A stretch of 64,000 nucleotides of DNA from Mycolicibacterium phlei (GTDB lineage: Bacteria > Actinomycetota > Actinomycetes > Mycobacteriales > Mycobacteriaceae): the NCBI RefSeq assembly GCF_001583415.1, contig NZ_CP014475.1, positions 2,108,001 through 2,172,000 of the forward strand, read 5' to 3'. Of this stretch, positions 8,864-17,530 are shown in pieces. Under the pieces are notes generated by a model that saw nothing but the letters and a program-made list of their open reading frames with translations, was not told where the DNA came from and made no database searches. The position numbers were made by a program, and so were the translations under genes. The first letter of the stretch is position 1. Each line of letters opens with the position of its first letter.

Positions 8864-10049
8864 CGGCCGACGACGAGTCCTCGCGCGGGACAAGCGGTAT
8901 CGCCAGCAACGGCAGTACCGCGCTGACCGCGAACGCCGCCGGGTACCCGGCCACGCCGATGAGCGCCCCGAACACCGGGGCGGCGGCGGCCGAGGTCAGA
9001 TGCTGGCTGGTGTTCTGTGTGCCCAGCGCACGACCGCTCCAGTACGGTCCGGCGATCTCGGCGACCGCGGTGAACGCCAACCCGTTGTCCGACACCGTGA
9101 TCACCGACGCGATGACCATCAGCGCCACGCTGATCGGTGAGCCCAGCCAGTCGGTCAGCGCGAGCAGGCCCATCGACGCCGCGGCCGCCGCCGCGATGGC
9201 GCGGATCGGTTGCAGCCGTTTGCCCACCCGGTCCGACCAGTGCCCGGCGACGATGCGGCCTGCGGCGCCGAGAAGCTGTGCACCGGTGACGAGTGTGCCC
9301 GCCGACGCCGCCGACCATCCGTGCGCGGTCATCAGCCACACCAGCGTGAACGTCCACACCACCGCCTGCGGCACCACCAGCAGCACCGACACCGCGTGAA
9401 TGCGCCACAGCACCCAGGACCCGCGGTAGGGGTTGGCCAGATGTTCGGCGGGGGCCTCCGAGCGCGGCGCCCTTGGCGGGTCGATCACCGCGACCAGGCA
9501 CACCACCGCCGAGACCGCGCACACGATCGCGGGAAACAGCAACGCCGCCGCGACACCCTGACTCTCGGCCAGCCGCGGAATCACCAACGCGCCCAGGCCG
9601 ACTCCCAGCGGGGTGGCGGTCTGCCGGATACCCATCACCAGACCGCGCTGGTCCGGCGGGAACCAGCCGACCACCAGCCGGCCGCTGGCCGAGTTGCTGC
9701 TGGCCGCGGCCATCCCGCCCAGAAACAGGAACGTCCCCATCGCCACCAGCGACTGGGTCGAGGCCGCCGCGAACGCCGCGGCGGCGATCAGCGCCGAGCC
9801 GACGGTGAGCACGAACCGCTCGCCCAGTCGGTCCACCACGTAACCCCACGCGATCAGCGTGACGACCAGGCCGAAGCCGGGCATCGCCGACATCGACGCC
9901 GCGGCGGCGAGGTCGAGGCCGCGCTGAGCCTGCAGCGCGGGAATAAGGAACGCGACACCGTTGATGAATACCTGGGCGCACGTCGTCGCCGCCAGGGCGA
10001 TCGCCAGCAGCGACCACCGTCGCGCGGTGCCGATGGAGTCGACGGACAT
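8853..10049 (-). CDS. Major facilitator superfamily transporter (Rv2994-like)
   Basis: A 398-residue integral membrane protein with about twelve hydrophobic spans. The MFS loop motif between the second and third spans is seen in GYVVDRLGERFVL (around residue 70) and repeats as GHWSDRVGKRLQP in the second half. Its substrate is unknown. It is divergent from the FAH-family gene and shares with it a 36-bp inverted repeat, so the two are probably co-regulated. The stop codon lies inside the 19-bp palindrome. Confidence 0.85.
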   Translation of the reverse strand: MSVDSIGTARRWSLLAIALAATTCAQVFINGVAFLIPALQAQRGLDLAAAASMSAMPGFGLVVTLIAWGYVVDRLGERFVLTVGSALIAAAAFAAASTQSLVAMGTFLFLGGMAAASSNSASGRLVVGWFPPDQRGLVMGIRQTATPLGVGLGALVIPRLAESQGVAAALLFPAIVCAVSAVVCLVAVIDPPRAPRSEAPAEHLANPYRGSWVLWRIHAVSVLLVVPQAVVWTFTLVWLMTAHGWSAASAGTLVTGAQLLGAAGRIVAGHWSDRVGKRLQPIRAIAAAAAASMGLLALTDWLGSPISVALMVIASVITVSDNGLAFTAVAEIAGPYWSGRALGTQNTSQHLTSAAAAPVFGALIGVAGYPAAFAVSAVLPLLAIPLVPREDSSSAARL

Positions 10050-10069
10050 GTCGCCATCGTCCCAGAGCG

Positions 10070-10105
10070 TCTCACGATACTGAACTGTGATCTCAGATAG
10101 TGAGA
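10070..10105. promoter_or_regulatory. Candidate IclR-type operator, TCTCAC-N24-GTGAGA
   Basis: The inverted halves TCTCACGATACTGA (10070-10083) and TCTCAGATAGTGAGA (10091-10105) lie between the divergent MFS and FAH genes. The outer hexamers are 24 nt apart, exactly as at the leuC promoter (13565-13600). The half-site CAGATAGTGAGA resembles the published LtbR/NdgR motif as I recall it. Assignment to the IclR protein encoded at 12869 is inference. Confidence 0.55.
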
Positions 10106-10152
10106 TCGCGGCCGATGTGCGAAGGTGACGCAGACCGCGCGGGACCGGCGAT

Positions 10153-10158
10153 TAGGCT
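10153..10158 (+). promoter_or_regulatory. Candidate -10 box (TAGGCT) of the FAH-family gene
   Basis: TAGGCT ends 6 nt before the ATG at 10165 with no ribosome binding site between, the leaderless arrangement. Confidence 0.55.
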
Positions 10159-10164
10159 GAGTGC

Positions 10165-10953
10165 ATGCGTCTCGGTCGAATCGCCAGCCCAGAGGGCGTC
10201 GCCTTCGTCAGCATCGAGGGACCGCCCGACGATCCCGCCCAGGCCGTCGCCAAGGAGATCGCCGAGCATCCGTTCGGCACCCCGGAGTTCACCGGACGGC
10301 AGTGGCCGCTGGCCGATGTCCGGCTGCTTGCGCCGATCCTGGCGACCAAGGTGGTGTGCATCGGCAAGAACTACGCCGACCACGCCGCGGAGATGGGCGG
10401 TGAGGCGCCCGCGGATCCGGTCATCTTCATGAAGCCCAACACCGCGATCATCGGTCCGTACGCGCCGATCCAGCTGCCCGCCGACGCCGATCCGGTGCAC
10501 TTCGAGGGCGAGCTTGCGGCGGTGATCGGGCGGCCCTGCAAGGACGTTCCGGCCGCCCGGGCCGCCGAGAACATCCTCGGCTTCACCATCGCCAACGACG
10601 TCACCGCGCGCGATCAGCAGAAGAAGGACGGGCAGTGGACGCGGGGCAAGGGTCACGACACCTTCTGCCCGGTCGGCCCGTGGATCGTCACCGACCTCGA
10701 CCCGTCGGACCTGGCGATCCGCACCGCGGTCAACGGTGAGGTCAAGCAGAACAGCCGGACCTCGAACATGATTCACGACGTCGGGCACATCATCGAGTGG
10801 ATCTCGCGGGTGATGACGCTGCTGCCCGGCGACCTGATCCTCACCGGGACCCCGGCGGGGGTCGGTCCTATCGAGGACGGCGACACCGTCAGCATCACCG
10901 TCGAGGGCATCGGCACGCTAGTCAATCCGGTTGTGCGCAAGGGGAAGTCATGA
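10165..10953 (+). CDS. Fumarylacetoacetate hydrolase family protein (Rv2993c-like)
   Basis: This 262-residue protein has the FAH fold. The metal ligands are visible in [10 protein letters not shown] (E-x-E) and NDVTARDQQ, and the C-terminus has [14 protein letters not shown]. Family members include acylpyruvases, oxaloacetate decarboxylases and 2-hydroxyhepta-2,4-diene-1,7-dioate isomerases, and sequence alone does not choose among them. The stop overlaps the gltX ATG (ATGA), an arrangement kept in mycobacteria. It shares its promoter region with the divergent MFS gene. Confidence 0.85.
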   Translation: MRLGRIASPEGVAFVSIEGPPDDPAQAVAKEIAEHPFGTPEFTGRQWPLADVRLLAPILATKVVCIGKNYADHAAEMGGEAPADPVIFMKPNTAIIGPYAPIQLPADADPVHFEGELAAVIGRPCKDVPAARAAENILGFTIANDVTARDQQKKDGQWTRGKGHDTFCPVGPWIVTDLDPSDLAIRTAVNGEVKQNSRTSNMIHDVGHIIEWISRVMTLLPGDLILTGTPAGVGPIEDGDTVSITVEGIGTLVNPVVRKGKS

Positions 10954-12428
10954 GTGATTCGAAAGTGCGGGTGCGGTTCTGTCCGTCTCCGACCGGCACG
11001 CCGCACGTCGGCCTGATCCGCACCGCGCTGTTCAACTGGGCCTATGCGCGCCACACCGGCGGCACCTTCGTCTTCCGTATCGAGGACACCGACTCGGCCC
11101 GCGACTCCGAGGAGAGCTACCAGGCGATCCTGGAGGCGCTGCGGTGGCTGGGGCTGAACTGGGACGAGGGTCCCGAGGTCGGCGGACCCTATGCGCCGTA
11201 CCGGCAGTCGCAGCGCCGCGACCTCTACCAGGACGTCATCGAGCGGCTGCTGGCCTCCGGTGACGCCTACGAGTCGTTCTCCACGCCCGAGGAGGTCGAG
11301 GCCCGGCACCTGGCCGCCGGCCGCAACCCCAAGCTCGGCTACGACAACTACGACCGCGACCTGACCGAGGAGCAGAAGGCCGCGTTCCGCGCCGAGGGCC
11401 GCCGTCCGGTGGTGCGGTTGAAGATGCCCGACCGCGACATCGGCTGGCGCGACCTGGTGCGCGGCGAGACCACCTTCCCCGCGGGCACGGTGCCCGACTT
11501 CGCGCTCACCCGCGGCACCGGTGAGCCGCTGTACACCCTGGTCAATCCCGTCGACGACGCGTTGATGAAGATCACACACGTGCTGCGCGGCGAGGACCTG
11601 CTGCCGTCCACGCCGCGCCAGATCGCGCTGTACGAGGCGCTGATGCGCATCGGCGTCGCCGACCGGGTCCCCGAGTTCGCGCACCTGCCAAGCGTTCTGG
11701 GGGACGGCAACAAGAAGCTGTCCAAGCGCGATCCGCAGTCGAACCTGTTCCTGCACCGCGACCGCGGCTTCATCCCCGAGGGCCTGCTGAACTACCTGGC
11801 CCTGCTCGGGTGGGGAATCGCCGAGGACCGCGACGTGTTCACCCTCGATGAGATGGTGGCCGCGTTCGATGTCGCCGACGTCAACTCCAACCCGGCCCGG
11901 TTCGACCAGAAGAAGGCCGACGCGATCAACGCCGAGCACATCCGGATGCTGTCCGGCGAGGAGTTCACCCGCCGGCTGGCCGCCTACTTCGCCGCCCACG
12001 GCTACGACACCGGGTTGGACGAGGCCCGCTTCGCGGAGGCCGCCGCGCTGGTGCAGACCCGCATCGTGGTGCTGGGCGACGCCTGGGAGCTGTTGAAGTT
12101 CCTCAACGACGACGCGTTCGCTCTGGACGAAAAGTCGGCGGCCAAGGAGCTCAAGCCGGAGGCCGTCGCGGTGCTCGACGCGGCCCTGGAGGCGCTGGAG
12201 GCGGTCGACGACTGGACCACCCCGGCGATCGAGGCCGCGCTCAAGACCGTGCTGCTGGAAAAGCTCGAGCTCAAGCCCCGCAAGGCGTTCGGGCCGATCC
12301 GTGTCGCGGCCACCGGTGCGTCGGTCAGCCCGCCGCTGTTCGAGTCGCTCGACCTGCTCGGACGCGACCGCAGCCTGGCCCGCCTGCGCGCCGGTCGCGA
12401 GCACGCCGCCGCGAGGGTGGAGCCCTGA
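10950..12428 (+). CDS. gltX: Glutamyl-tRNA synthetase
   Basis: This 492-residue class I synthetase loads glutamate onto tRNA. The HIGH motif appears as HVGL (residues 19-22) after PSPTGTP, and the KMSKS motif as KLSKR (256-260). In mycobacteria GluRS is non-discriminating: it also charges tRNA-Gln with Glu, which GatCAB then amidates. The ATG was chosen because it overlaps the FAH stop and begins the conserved N-terminus; the longer open frame extends into the FAH gene. tRNA-Gln and tRNA-Glu follow directly. Confidence 0.96.
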   Translation: MSDSKVRVRFCPSPTGTPHVGLIRTALFNWAYARHTGGTFVFRIEDTDSARDSEESYQAILEALRWLGLNWDEGPEVGGPYAPYRQSQRRDLYQDVIERLLASGDAYESFSTPEEVEARHLAAGRNPKLGYDNYDRDLTEEQKAAFRAEGRRPVVRLKMPDRDIGWRDLVRGETTFPAGTVPDFALTRGTGEPLYTLVNPVDDALMKITHVLRGEDLLPSTPRQIALYEALMRIGVADRVPEFAHLPSVLGDGNKKLSKRDPQSNLFLHRDRGFIPEGLLNYLALLGWGIAEDRDVFTLDEMVAAFDVADVNSNPARFDQKKADAINAEHIRMLSGEEFTRRLAAYFAAHGYDTGLDEARFAEAAALVQTRIVVLGDAWELLKFLNDDAFALDEKSAAKELKPEAVAVLDAALEALEAVDDWTTPAIEAALKTVLLEKLELKPRKAFGPIRVAATGASVSPPLFESLDLLGRDRSLARLRAGREHAAARVEP

Positions 12429-12548
12429 TTTAAAAGTGCGCGGGGGTATTTGGTAATCTTCCTGGCGGCTCGAACATCACGCGACGGGAGCCACTCGCCG
12501 CGGAGGACAGCCGAAAAACGTCCGTGACCTGCGGTTACGGGCAGCCAA

Positions 12549-12620
12549 TGGGGTATGGTGTAATTGGCAACACAGCTGATTCTGGTTCAGCCGTTCTAGG
12601 TTCGAGTCCTGGTACCCCAG
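12549..12620 (+). tRNA. tRNA-Gln (anticodon CTG)
   Basis: A 72-nt cloverleaf. Acceptor TGGGGTA pairs with TACCCCA and the discriminator is G. The anticodon loop is centred on CTG (gattCTGgttc) and the T-arm loop is ggTTCGAgtcc. CCA is not encoded. The 120 nt after gltX contains a TAATCT box (about 12460) that could be the promoter of the tRNA pair, at low confidence. Confidence 0.95.
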
Positions 12621-12685
12621 CGAGCGGCCGGATTAGGTCTGCAAATCTCAGTGAGATATGCTGTCCACCCGGAAGCGAGTTCAAG

Positions 12686-12758
12686 GCCCCCGTCGTCTAG
12701 CGGCCTAGGACGCCGCCCTCTCACGGCGGTAGCGTGGGTTCGAATCCCATCGGGGGTA
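12686..12758 (+). tRNA. tRNA-Glu (anticodon CTC)
   Basis: A 73-nt cloverleaf. Acceptor GCCCCCG pairs with CGGGGGT, ending in a G-T pair at the tip, and the discriminator is A. The anticodon stem CCGCC/GGCGG closes the loop CTCTCAC, giving anticodon CTC. The T-loop gggTTCGAAtccc is normal. It follows tRNA-Gln by 65 nt and is followed by a strong terminator. Confidence 0.95.
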
Positions 12759-12765
12759 CAAAAAG

Positions 12766-12792
12766 AAAGCGACGCCACGGCGTCGCTTTTTT
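12766..12792 (+). terminator. Rho-independent terminator after tRNA-Glu
   Basis: Arms aaagcgacgcc (12766-12776) and ggcgtcgcttt (12779-12789) are fully complementary, and T continues to 12792. It ends the gltX/tRNA transcription unit. Confidence 0.9.
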
Positions 12793-12797
12793 ATTTG

Positions 12798-12859
12798 CGC
12801 CGAGACTGCGCACAGATCGCGATTGCGCGCCCAGATGCGATCTGGCAGCAGTCTCGGCG
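12798..12859. repeat. Long two-step hairpin between tRNA-Glu and the IclR gene
   Basis: A 12-bp outer stem (12798-12809 with 12848-12859), a symmetric gca/gca internal loop, then an 8-bp inner stem (12813-12820 with 12837-12844) and a 16-nt loop. It lies 9 nt beyond the IclR stop. Its outer stem CGCCGAGACTG matches the sequence at the base of the hairpin at 8807-8863. Confidence 0.8.
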
Positions 12860-12868
12860 GGGCAGGTC

Positions 12869-13570
12869 TCAGAGGCGGCGCGTGAGCGCCTCGGAGGCGG
12901 CCAGCAGGTCGGCGGCCCACCGGGCGCCCGGCCGGCGGCCCATCCGGTCGATCGGACCGGACACCGAGATCGCGGCGATCACCACGCCACGCCCGTCGCG
13001 CACCGGCGCCGACACGCTCGCCACCCCGGGTTCGCGTTCGGCGGCGCTCTGCGCCCAGCCGCGCTTGCGCACCTCGGCCAGCGCCCGCTCGGTGAACTTC
13101 GCCACAGGCAGCACCGCCTCCTGCGTGGGCTTGTCCGCGTAGGCCAGCAGCACCTTGGCCCCCGACCCGGCGGTCATCGGCAGCCGGGCACCGACCGGGA
13201 CGGTATCGCGAAGTCCGGCAGGTGGTTCCAGCGCCGCCACGCAGATCCGCGAGGTGCCCTCACGGCGGTAGATCTGCACGCTCTCCCCGGTCAGCTCGCG
13301 CAGCCGCGGCAGCACCACCGCGCCCGCGGCCACCAACGGGTCGTCGACGTGGCTGGCCAGCTCCGTCAGGGCCGGGCCCAGATGCCAGCGGCCGTCGCCG
13401 TTGCGGGTGAGCAAACGGTGGGTCTCCAGCCCCGCGGCCAGGCGGTGGGCGGTGGCCCGCGGCAGGCCGGTGCGCTCGCAGAGTTCGGCCAGGCCGCAGG
13501 GTGACTCGGCCACCGCGTGCAGCAGACCCACGGCTTTGTCGAGAACGCCGATGCCGCTATCCTGTCTCAC
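12869..13570 (-). CDS. IclR-family transcriptional regulator (LtbR/NdgR-like)
   Basis: A 233-residue regulator with an N-terminal winged helix (about residues 7-65, including [20 protein letters not shown]) and a C-terminal IclR effector-binding domain. It is divergent from leuCD. Actinobacterial homologues in this position (LtbR of Corynebacterium, NdgR of Streptomyces) control leucine and other amino acid genes. The GTG start lies inside one arm of the TCTCAC-N24-GTGAGA element, consistent with autoregulation. Identification as the LtbR/NdgR orthologue rests on family and position. Confidence 0.85.
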   Translation of the reverse strand: MRQDSGIGVLDKAVGLLHAVAESPCGLAELCERTGLPRATAHRLAAGLETHRLLTRNGDGRWHLGPALTELASHVDDPLVAAGAVVLPRLRELTGESVQIYRREGTSRICVAALEPPAGLRDTVPVGARLPMTAGSGAKVLLAYADKPTQEAVLPVAKFTERALAEVRKRGWAQSAAEREPGVASVSAPVRDGRGVVIAAISVSGPIDRMGRRPGARWAADLLAASEALTRRL

Positions 13571-13600
13571 AAGGAGATACTAACGTCCCAGAATGTGAGA
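13565..13600. promoter_or_regulatory. Candidate IclR operator at the leuC/IclR divergon
   Basis: TCTCAC (13565-13570) and GTGAGA (13595-13600) are separated by exactly 24 nt, the same geometry as 10070-10105. The left arm covers the IclR start codon and the right arm touches the first leuC ATG, so bound protein would block both genes. Confidence 0.55.
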
Positions 13601-15048
13601 TGGTCAAGATGTCCACGCACGTGTCCGACAAGCCGCGCACCCTGGCCGAGAAGGTATGGGACGACCACGTCGTCGTCCCTGGCTCCGGTGAGGGGGCGGC
13701 ACGTGAGCCCGACCTGATCTACATCGACCTCCACCTCGTGCACGAGGTGACCAGTCCGCAGGCCTTCGACGGGCTGCGGCTGGCGGGACGGAAGGTGCGC
13801 AGGCCCGATCTCACGATCGCCACCGAGGACCACAACGTGCCGACGATCGACATCGACAAGCCGATCGCCGATCCGGTGTCGCGCACTCAGGTCGAGACCC
13901 TGCGGCGCAACTGCGAGGAGTTCGGCATCCGGCTGCACCCGATGGGCGACGTCGAACAGGGCATCGTGCACATCATCGGACCGCAGCTCGGCCTGACCCA
14001 GCCGGGTATGACGATCGTCTGTGGTGACAGCCACACCTCGACGCACGGTGCGTTCGGCGCACTGGCGATGGGCATCGGCACATCCGAGGTCGAGCATGTG
14101 CTTGCGACACAGACGCTTTCTTTGCGGCCGTTCAAGACGATGGCGGTCAACGTCGACGGCGCGCTGCCGCCCGGAGTGAGCGCCAAGGACATCGTGCTGG
14201 CGGTGATCGCGAAGATCGGCACCGGGGGTGGCCAGGGTCACGTCATCGAGTACCGCGGCAGCGCCATCGAATCGCTGTCGATGGAGGGCCGGATGACGGT
14301 CTGCAACATGAGCATCGAGGCCGGTGCCCGCGCCGGCATGATCGCCCCCGACGACACCACTTTCGAGTATCTGCGCGGCCGTCCGCACGCCCCGAAGGGT
14401 GAGCAGTGGGACCGCGCCGTCGAGGCCTGGCGGCAGTTGCGCACCGACGAGGGCGCCGAATTCGACACCGAGGTCTACATCGACGCCTCGACGCTGAGCC
14501 CGTTCGTCACCTGGGGCACCAACCCGGGGCAGGGCGTTCCGCTGTCGGCCTCGGTTCCGGATCCCGAGATGATGACCGACGACGCCGAGCGACTGGCCGC
14601 CCAAAAGGCCTTGACCTATATGGGTCTTACCCCGGGAACCCCGATGCGTGACATCGCCGTCGACACCGTGTTCGTCGGCTCGTGCACCAACGGCCGCATC
14701 GAGGATCTGCGTGTCGTGGCCGACGTGCTGCGCGGCCGCAAGGTCGCCGACGGCGTGCGGATGCTCATCGTGCCGGGCTCAATGCGGGTGCGGCAGCAGG
14801 CCGAAGAGGAAGGCCTGGGTGAGATCTTCGTCGCAGCCGGCGCCGAGTGGCGGCAGGCCGGTTGTTCGATGTGCCTTGGCATGAATCCAGATCAGCTCTC
14901 GCCCGGACAGCGCTGCGCGTCCACCTCCAACCGCAATTTCGAGGGCCGCCAAGGCAAGGGCGGGCGCACCCACCTGGTCTCGCCCGCCGTCGCGGCCGCC
15001 ACCGCCGTGCGCGGCACCCTGTCCTCGCCCGCCGACCTGACCGCCTGA
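13600..15048 (+). CDS. leuC: 3-isopropylmalate dehydratase large subunit
   Basis: This 482-residue aconitase-family subunit isomerises 2- to 3-isopropylmalate with LeuD. The [4Fe-4S] ligands are C362 (in [11 protein letters not shown]), C422 and C425 (in [12 protein letters not shown]). The active-site segment [12 protein letters not shown] is present. ATGs at 13600 and 13609 are both in frame, and neither has a well-placed ribosome binding site; AAGGAG at 13571 is too far upstream. leuD follows after 12 nt. Confidence 0.96.
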   Translation: MVKMSTHVSDKPRTLAEKVWDDHVVVPGSGEGAAREPDLIYIDLHLVHEVTSPQAFDGLRLAGRKVRRPDLTIATEDHNVPTIDIDKPIADPVSRTQVETLRRNCEEFGIRLHPMGDVEQGIVHIIGPQLGLTQPGMTIVCGDSHTSTHGAFGALAMGIGTSEVEHVLATQTLSLRPFKTMAVNVDGALPPGVSAKDIVLAVIAKIGTGGGQGHVIEYRGSAIESLSMEGRMTVCNMSIEAGARAGMIAPDDTTFEYLRGRPHAPKGEQWDRAVEAWRQLRTDEGAEFDTEVYIDASTLSPFVTWGTNPGQGVPLSASVPDPEMMTDDAERLAAQKALTYMGLTPGTPMRDIAVDTVFVGSCTNGRIEDLRVVADVLRGRKVADGVRMLIVPGSMRVRQQAEEEGLGEIFVAAGAEWRQAGCSMCLGMNPDQLSPGQRCASTSNRNFEGRQGKGGRTHLVSPAVAAATAVRGTLSSPADLTA

Positions 15049-15060
15049 GAGGAGAGCGTC

Positions 15061-15654
15061 ATGGAACCCTTCCGCACTCACACCGGGATCGGCGTGCCGC
15101 TGCGCCGCTCCAACGTCGACACCGACCAGATCATCCCGGCGGTCTACCTGAAGCGGGTCACCCGAACGGGTTTCGAGGACGGTCTGTTCGCCGAATGGCG
15201 CAAGGATCCGTCGTTCGTGTTGAATCTCCCGCCGTTCGACAAGGGCTCCGTCTTGGTTGCCGGTCCAGATTTCGGCACCGGTTCGTCGCGCGAGCACGCC
15301 GTGTGGGCACTGATGGATTACGGATTCCGGGTCGTGATCTCATCCCGTTTCGCCGACATCTTCCGGGGCAATGCGGGCAAGGCCGGCCTTCTTGCGGCGG
15401 AAATCTCACAAGATGACGTAGAAATTTTGTGGAAGCTCATCGAGCAGCAGCCGGGGCTGGAAATCACTGTGAATCTTCAAGATCGAACCATCTCCGCCGG
15501 AACGGTCATGGTGCCGTTCAGAATTGATGACTACACCGCCTGGCGGCTGCTCGAAGGGCTCGACGATATAGGCCTTACGCTGCGGAAATGCGATGAGATC
15601 GCCGCTTACGAGGCGGCGCGGCCGGACTGGAAACCGCGCACCCTTCCGGCCTGA
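15061..15654 (+). CDS. leuD: 3-isopropylmalate dehydratase small subunit
   Basis: This 197-residue swivel-domain subunit pairs with LeuC. Conserved segments are [16 protein letters not shown] near the N-terminus and [11 protein letters not shown] (about residues 81-91), which contributes substrate-binding serine and arginine. It has a purine-rich ribosome binding site (gaggagagcgtc) before the ATG. Just after the stop an 8-bp inverted repeat (15653-15660/15672-15679) may end the leuCD message; it has no T-run. Confidence 0.96.
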   Translation: MEPFRTHTGIGVPLRRSNVDTDQIIPAVYLKRVTRTGFEDGLFAEWRKDPSFVLNLPPFDKGSVLVAGPDFGTGSSREHAVWALMDYGFRVVISSRFADIFRGNAGKAGLLAAEISQDDVEILWKLIEQQPGLEITVNLQDRTISAGTVMVPFRIDDYTAWRLLEGLDDIGLTLRKCDEIAAYEAARPDWKPRTLPA

Positions 15655-15847
15655 TTTCGGGTCCCGGCGAGCCGAAATCGCCGCCCTGGACCCCCGTTCT
15701 CGGGGGTGCCCCCAGGACCTTAAGGGGGGCAAGAAAGTTCGCTAGAGTCGGCTGAAACTGCGCGTGGCTCTTGGAAATCAATGGGGAATGGGTTTACCGT
15801 GTCCTCTAGTCGGTCCAAAGTGGACCACTGGTTTCCGGAGGTTATGC

Positions 15848-16477
15848 ATGAACAAAGCAGAGCTCATCGACGTACTCACGGAGAAGTTGGGCTCGGATCG
15901 TCGGTCGGCCACCGCCGCGGTGGAGAACATCGTCGACACCATCGTGCGCGCGGTCCACAAGGGCGACAGCGTCACGATCACCGGCTTCGGCGTTTTCGAA
16001 CAGCGCCGTCGCGCCGCGCGTGTCGCGCGTAACCCGCGCACCGGCGAGACCGTCCGCGTCAAGCCGACCAACGTTCCGGCGTTCCGCCCCGGCGCTCAGT
16101 TCAAGGCTGTTGTCTCCGGCGCGCAGAAGCTCCCCGCTGAGGGCCCCGCTGTGAAGCGCGGTGTGACGGCGAGCACCACGCGTAAGGCCGCCAAGAAGGC
16201 TCCGGCCAAGAAGGCCGCCGCCAAGAAGACCGCTGCGAAGAAGGCCGCGCCGGCCAAGAAGGCAGCCGCCAAGAAGACTGTCGCCAAGAAGGCAGCTCCG
16301 GCGAAGAAGGCAGCCGCCAAGAAGACCGCCGCCAAGGCGACGGCCAAGAAGACCGCCGCCAAGAAGGCTCCGGCCAAGAAGGCTGCGGCCAAGGCTCCGG
16401 CCAAGAAGACCGCCGCCAAGAAGGTCGCGAAGAAGGCTCCGGCCCGCAAGGCTCCGGCCAAGCGCGGTCGCAAGTAA
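15848..16477 (+). CDS. hupB: Histone-like nucleoid protein HupB (HU with lysine-rich tail)
   Basis: A 209-residue protein. Residues 1-90 are a normal HU domain ([15 protein letters not shown] at the start, then RNPRTGETV and the VPAFRPG DNA-contact region). From about residue 110 the tail consists of PAKK and KAAAKK repeats like eukaryotic histone H1, the form peculiar to mycobacteria. It compacts and protects DNA. The ATG follows GGAGG by 7 nt. The 193-nt upstream gap holds promoter sequence but no recognisable operator. Confidence 0.97.
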   Translation: MNKAELIDVLTEKLGSDRRSATAAVENIVDTIVRAVHKGDSVTITGFGVFEQRRRAARVARNPRTGETVRVKPTNVPAFRPGAQFKAVVSGAQKLPAEGPAVKRGVTASTTRKAAKKAPAKKAAAKKTAAKKAAPAKKAAAKKTVAKKAAPAKKAAAKKTAAKATAKKTAAKKAPAKKAAAKAPAKKTAAKKVAKKAPARKAPAKRGRK

Positions 16478-16488
16478 TTTCGGCATCG

Positions 16489-16525
16489 AACACGCCGCGA
16501 GTCAGCCATGACTCGCGGCGTGTTT
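16489..16525. terminator. Terminator hairpin after hupB
   Basis: A perfect 16-bp stem (aacacgccgcgagtca, 16489-16504, with its complement 16509-16524) and a 4-nt loop. The right arm ends in TTT. It stands between convergent hupB and mutT1 and may act in both directions. Confidence 0.85.
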
Positions 16526-16633
16526 GCATGTCGGGGCGGGTAGGCCGAGTCTGACTTATGTCAGCTTCCGCCAAAACGGGCGCGTACCCGCCGGATTCGG
16601 CCCCTTTGGATTCAAAGCCCAAGGGGGAGCGGG

Positions 16634-17530
16634 TCAGCGTTTGATGGCCAGCGGACTGCCCAGGTGGTCGGCGGCGATCATCCTGCCGTCGTGGAAGGAC
16701 AGCACCCAGGTGCTGCCCTTGCGGTTGCGCGACTTGTCCGGCCGCACCCCGTCCCGGGCGCACCACCACTCGATCAGGTCGGGAATCACCTTGCCCTGCG
16801 TGCAGATCACCGGGGTGCCCGGGTGGGCGGCCAGTTCCAGGAAGCGTTGCCGGGCGGCCTTGCGGTCCTCGGCGTAGGCCTCCTCGGTCAGCAGCGGCTC
16901 ACTGTGAATCGGGGCGGCCAGTCGGTGCGACAACGGCTCCAACGTCGAAACGCAGCGCACCCGGTCCGCGGCGAAGAGCGTGTCGGCGCCGAAGGCCAGC
17001 AGCAGATCGACCAGCGCCTCGGCCTGTGCCCGGCCCTTCTTGTCCAGCGGCCGCTTCCGGTCGTCGCCCTTGTAGCGGGATTTGCTTCCGGCGGTGCCGT
17101 GCCGCACGATCAGCACGGTCTTGGTGTCGGCAGGAAACTTCGCGAAGCGGCGCAGGACTTTTCGGTCGTGCGGGTAGCCGACCTGTTTCATCGCCTCGTC
17201 GAGCGGCAGCCACTTGAGTTCATCGACCTCCTCGTTGGGGCCGAACTCGCCGCTGACCTGCCGCGCCGCCCAGTACCGCACCTTCTTGACGGCGCCGTCG
17301 ACCGGATAGCTCACCGACACCAGCCTGCGGCCCAGATGCGCTGTGTAGCCGGTCTCCTCGGCCACCTCGCGCACCGCGGTGACCGGTTCGATCTCACCGG
17401 GATCGACTTTGCCCTTGGGGAGCGACCAGTCGTCGTAGCGGGGGCGGTGGATGACCGCGACCTCAGGGGCGGCCCCGGCACCCGGCCGCCACAGCACTGC
17501 GCCCGCGGCGTGAATCGTCGGCGTGCTCAC
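16634..17530 (-). CDS. mutT1: Nudix hydrolase / histidine phosphatase MutT1
   Basis: A 298-residue two-domain protein. The N-terminal Nudix domain has the box [20 protein letters not shown], then TGY. The C-terminal histidine-phosphatase domain begins at [10 protein letters not shown]. Mycobacterial MutT1 hydrolyses 8-oxo-(d)GTP and diadenosine polyphosphates, protecting DNA from oxidised nucleotides. The GTG at 17530 overlaps the ppk stop (GTGA); the longer open frame runs into ppk and is rejected. ppk and mutT1 are adjacent in mycobacteria generally. Confidence 0.92.
   Translation of the reverse strand: MSTPTIHAAGAVLWRPGAGAAPEVAVIHRPRYDDWSLPKGKVDPGEIEPVTAVREVAEETGYTAHLGRRLVSVSYPVDGAVKKVRYWAARQVSGEFGPNEEVDELKWLPLDEAMKQVGYPHDRKVLRRFAKFPADTKTVLIVRHGTAGSKSRYKGDDRKRPLDKKGRAQAEALVDLLLAFGADTLFAADRVRCVSTLEPLSHRLAAPIHSEPLLTEEAYAEDRKAARQRFLELAAHPGTPVICTQGKVIPDLIEWWCARDGVRPDKSRNRKGSTWVLSFHDGRMIAADHLGSPLAIKR

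Noticed and set aside
13501..13599. In-frame upstream extension of leuC
   Set aside because: It overlaps the IclR gene on the other strand and has no start codon with a ribosome binding site; conserved LeuC sequence begins after 13609.
13571..13600. A leucine leader peptide or T-box ahead of leuC
   Set aside because: The gap is only about 30 nt, with no run of leucine codons and no specifier-loop structure.
16170..16470. Regular short repeats in hupB, resembling a repeat array
   Set aside because: They encode the lysine-rich KAAAKK/PAKK tail of HupB in frame; there are no spacers, so it is not a CRISPR.
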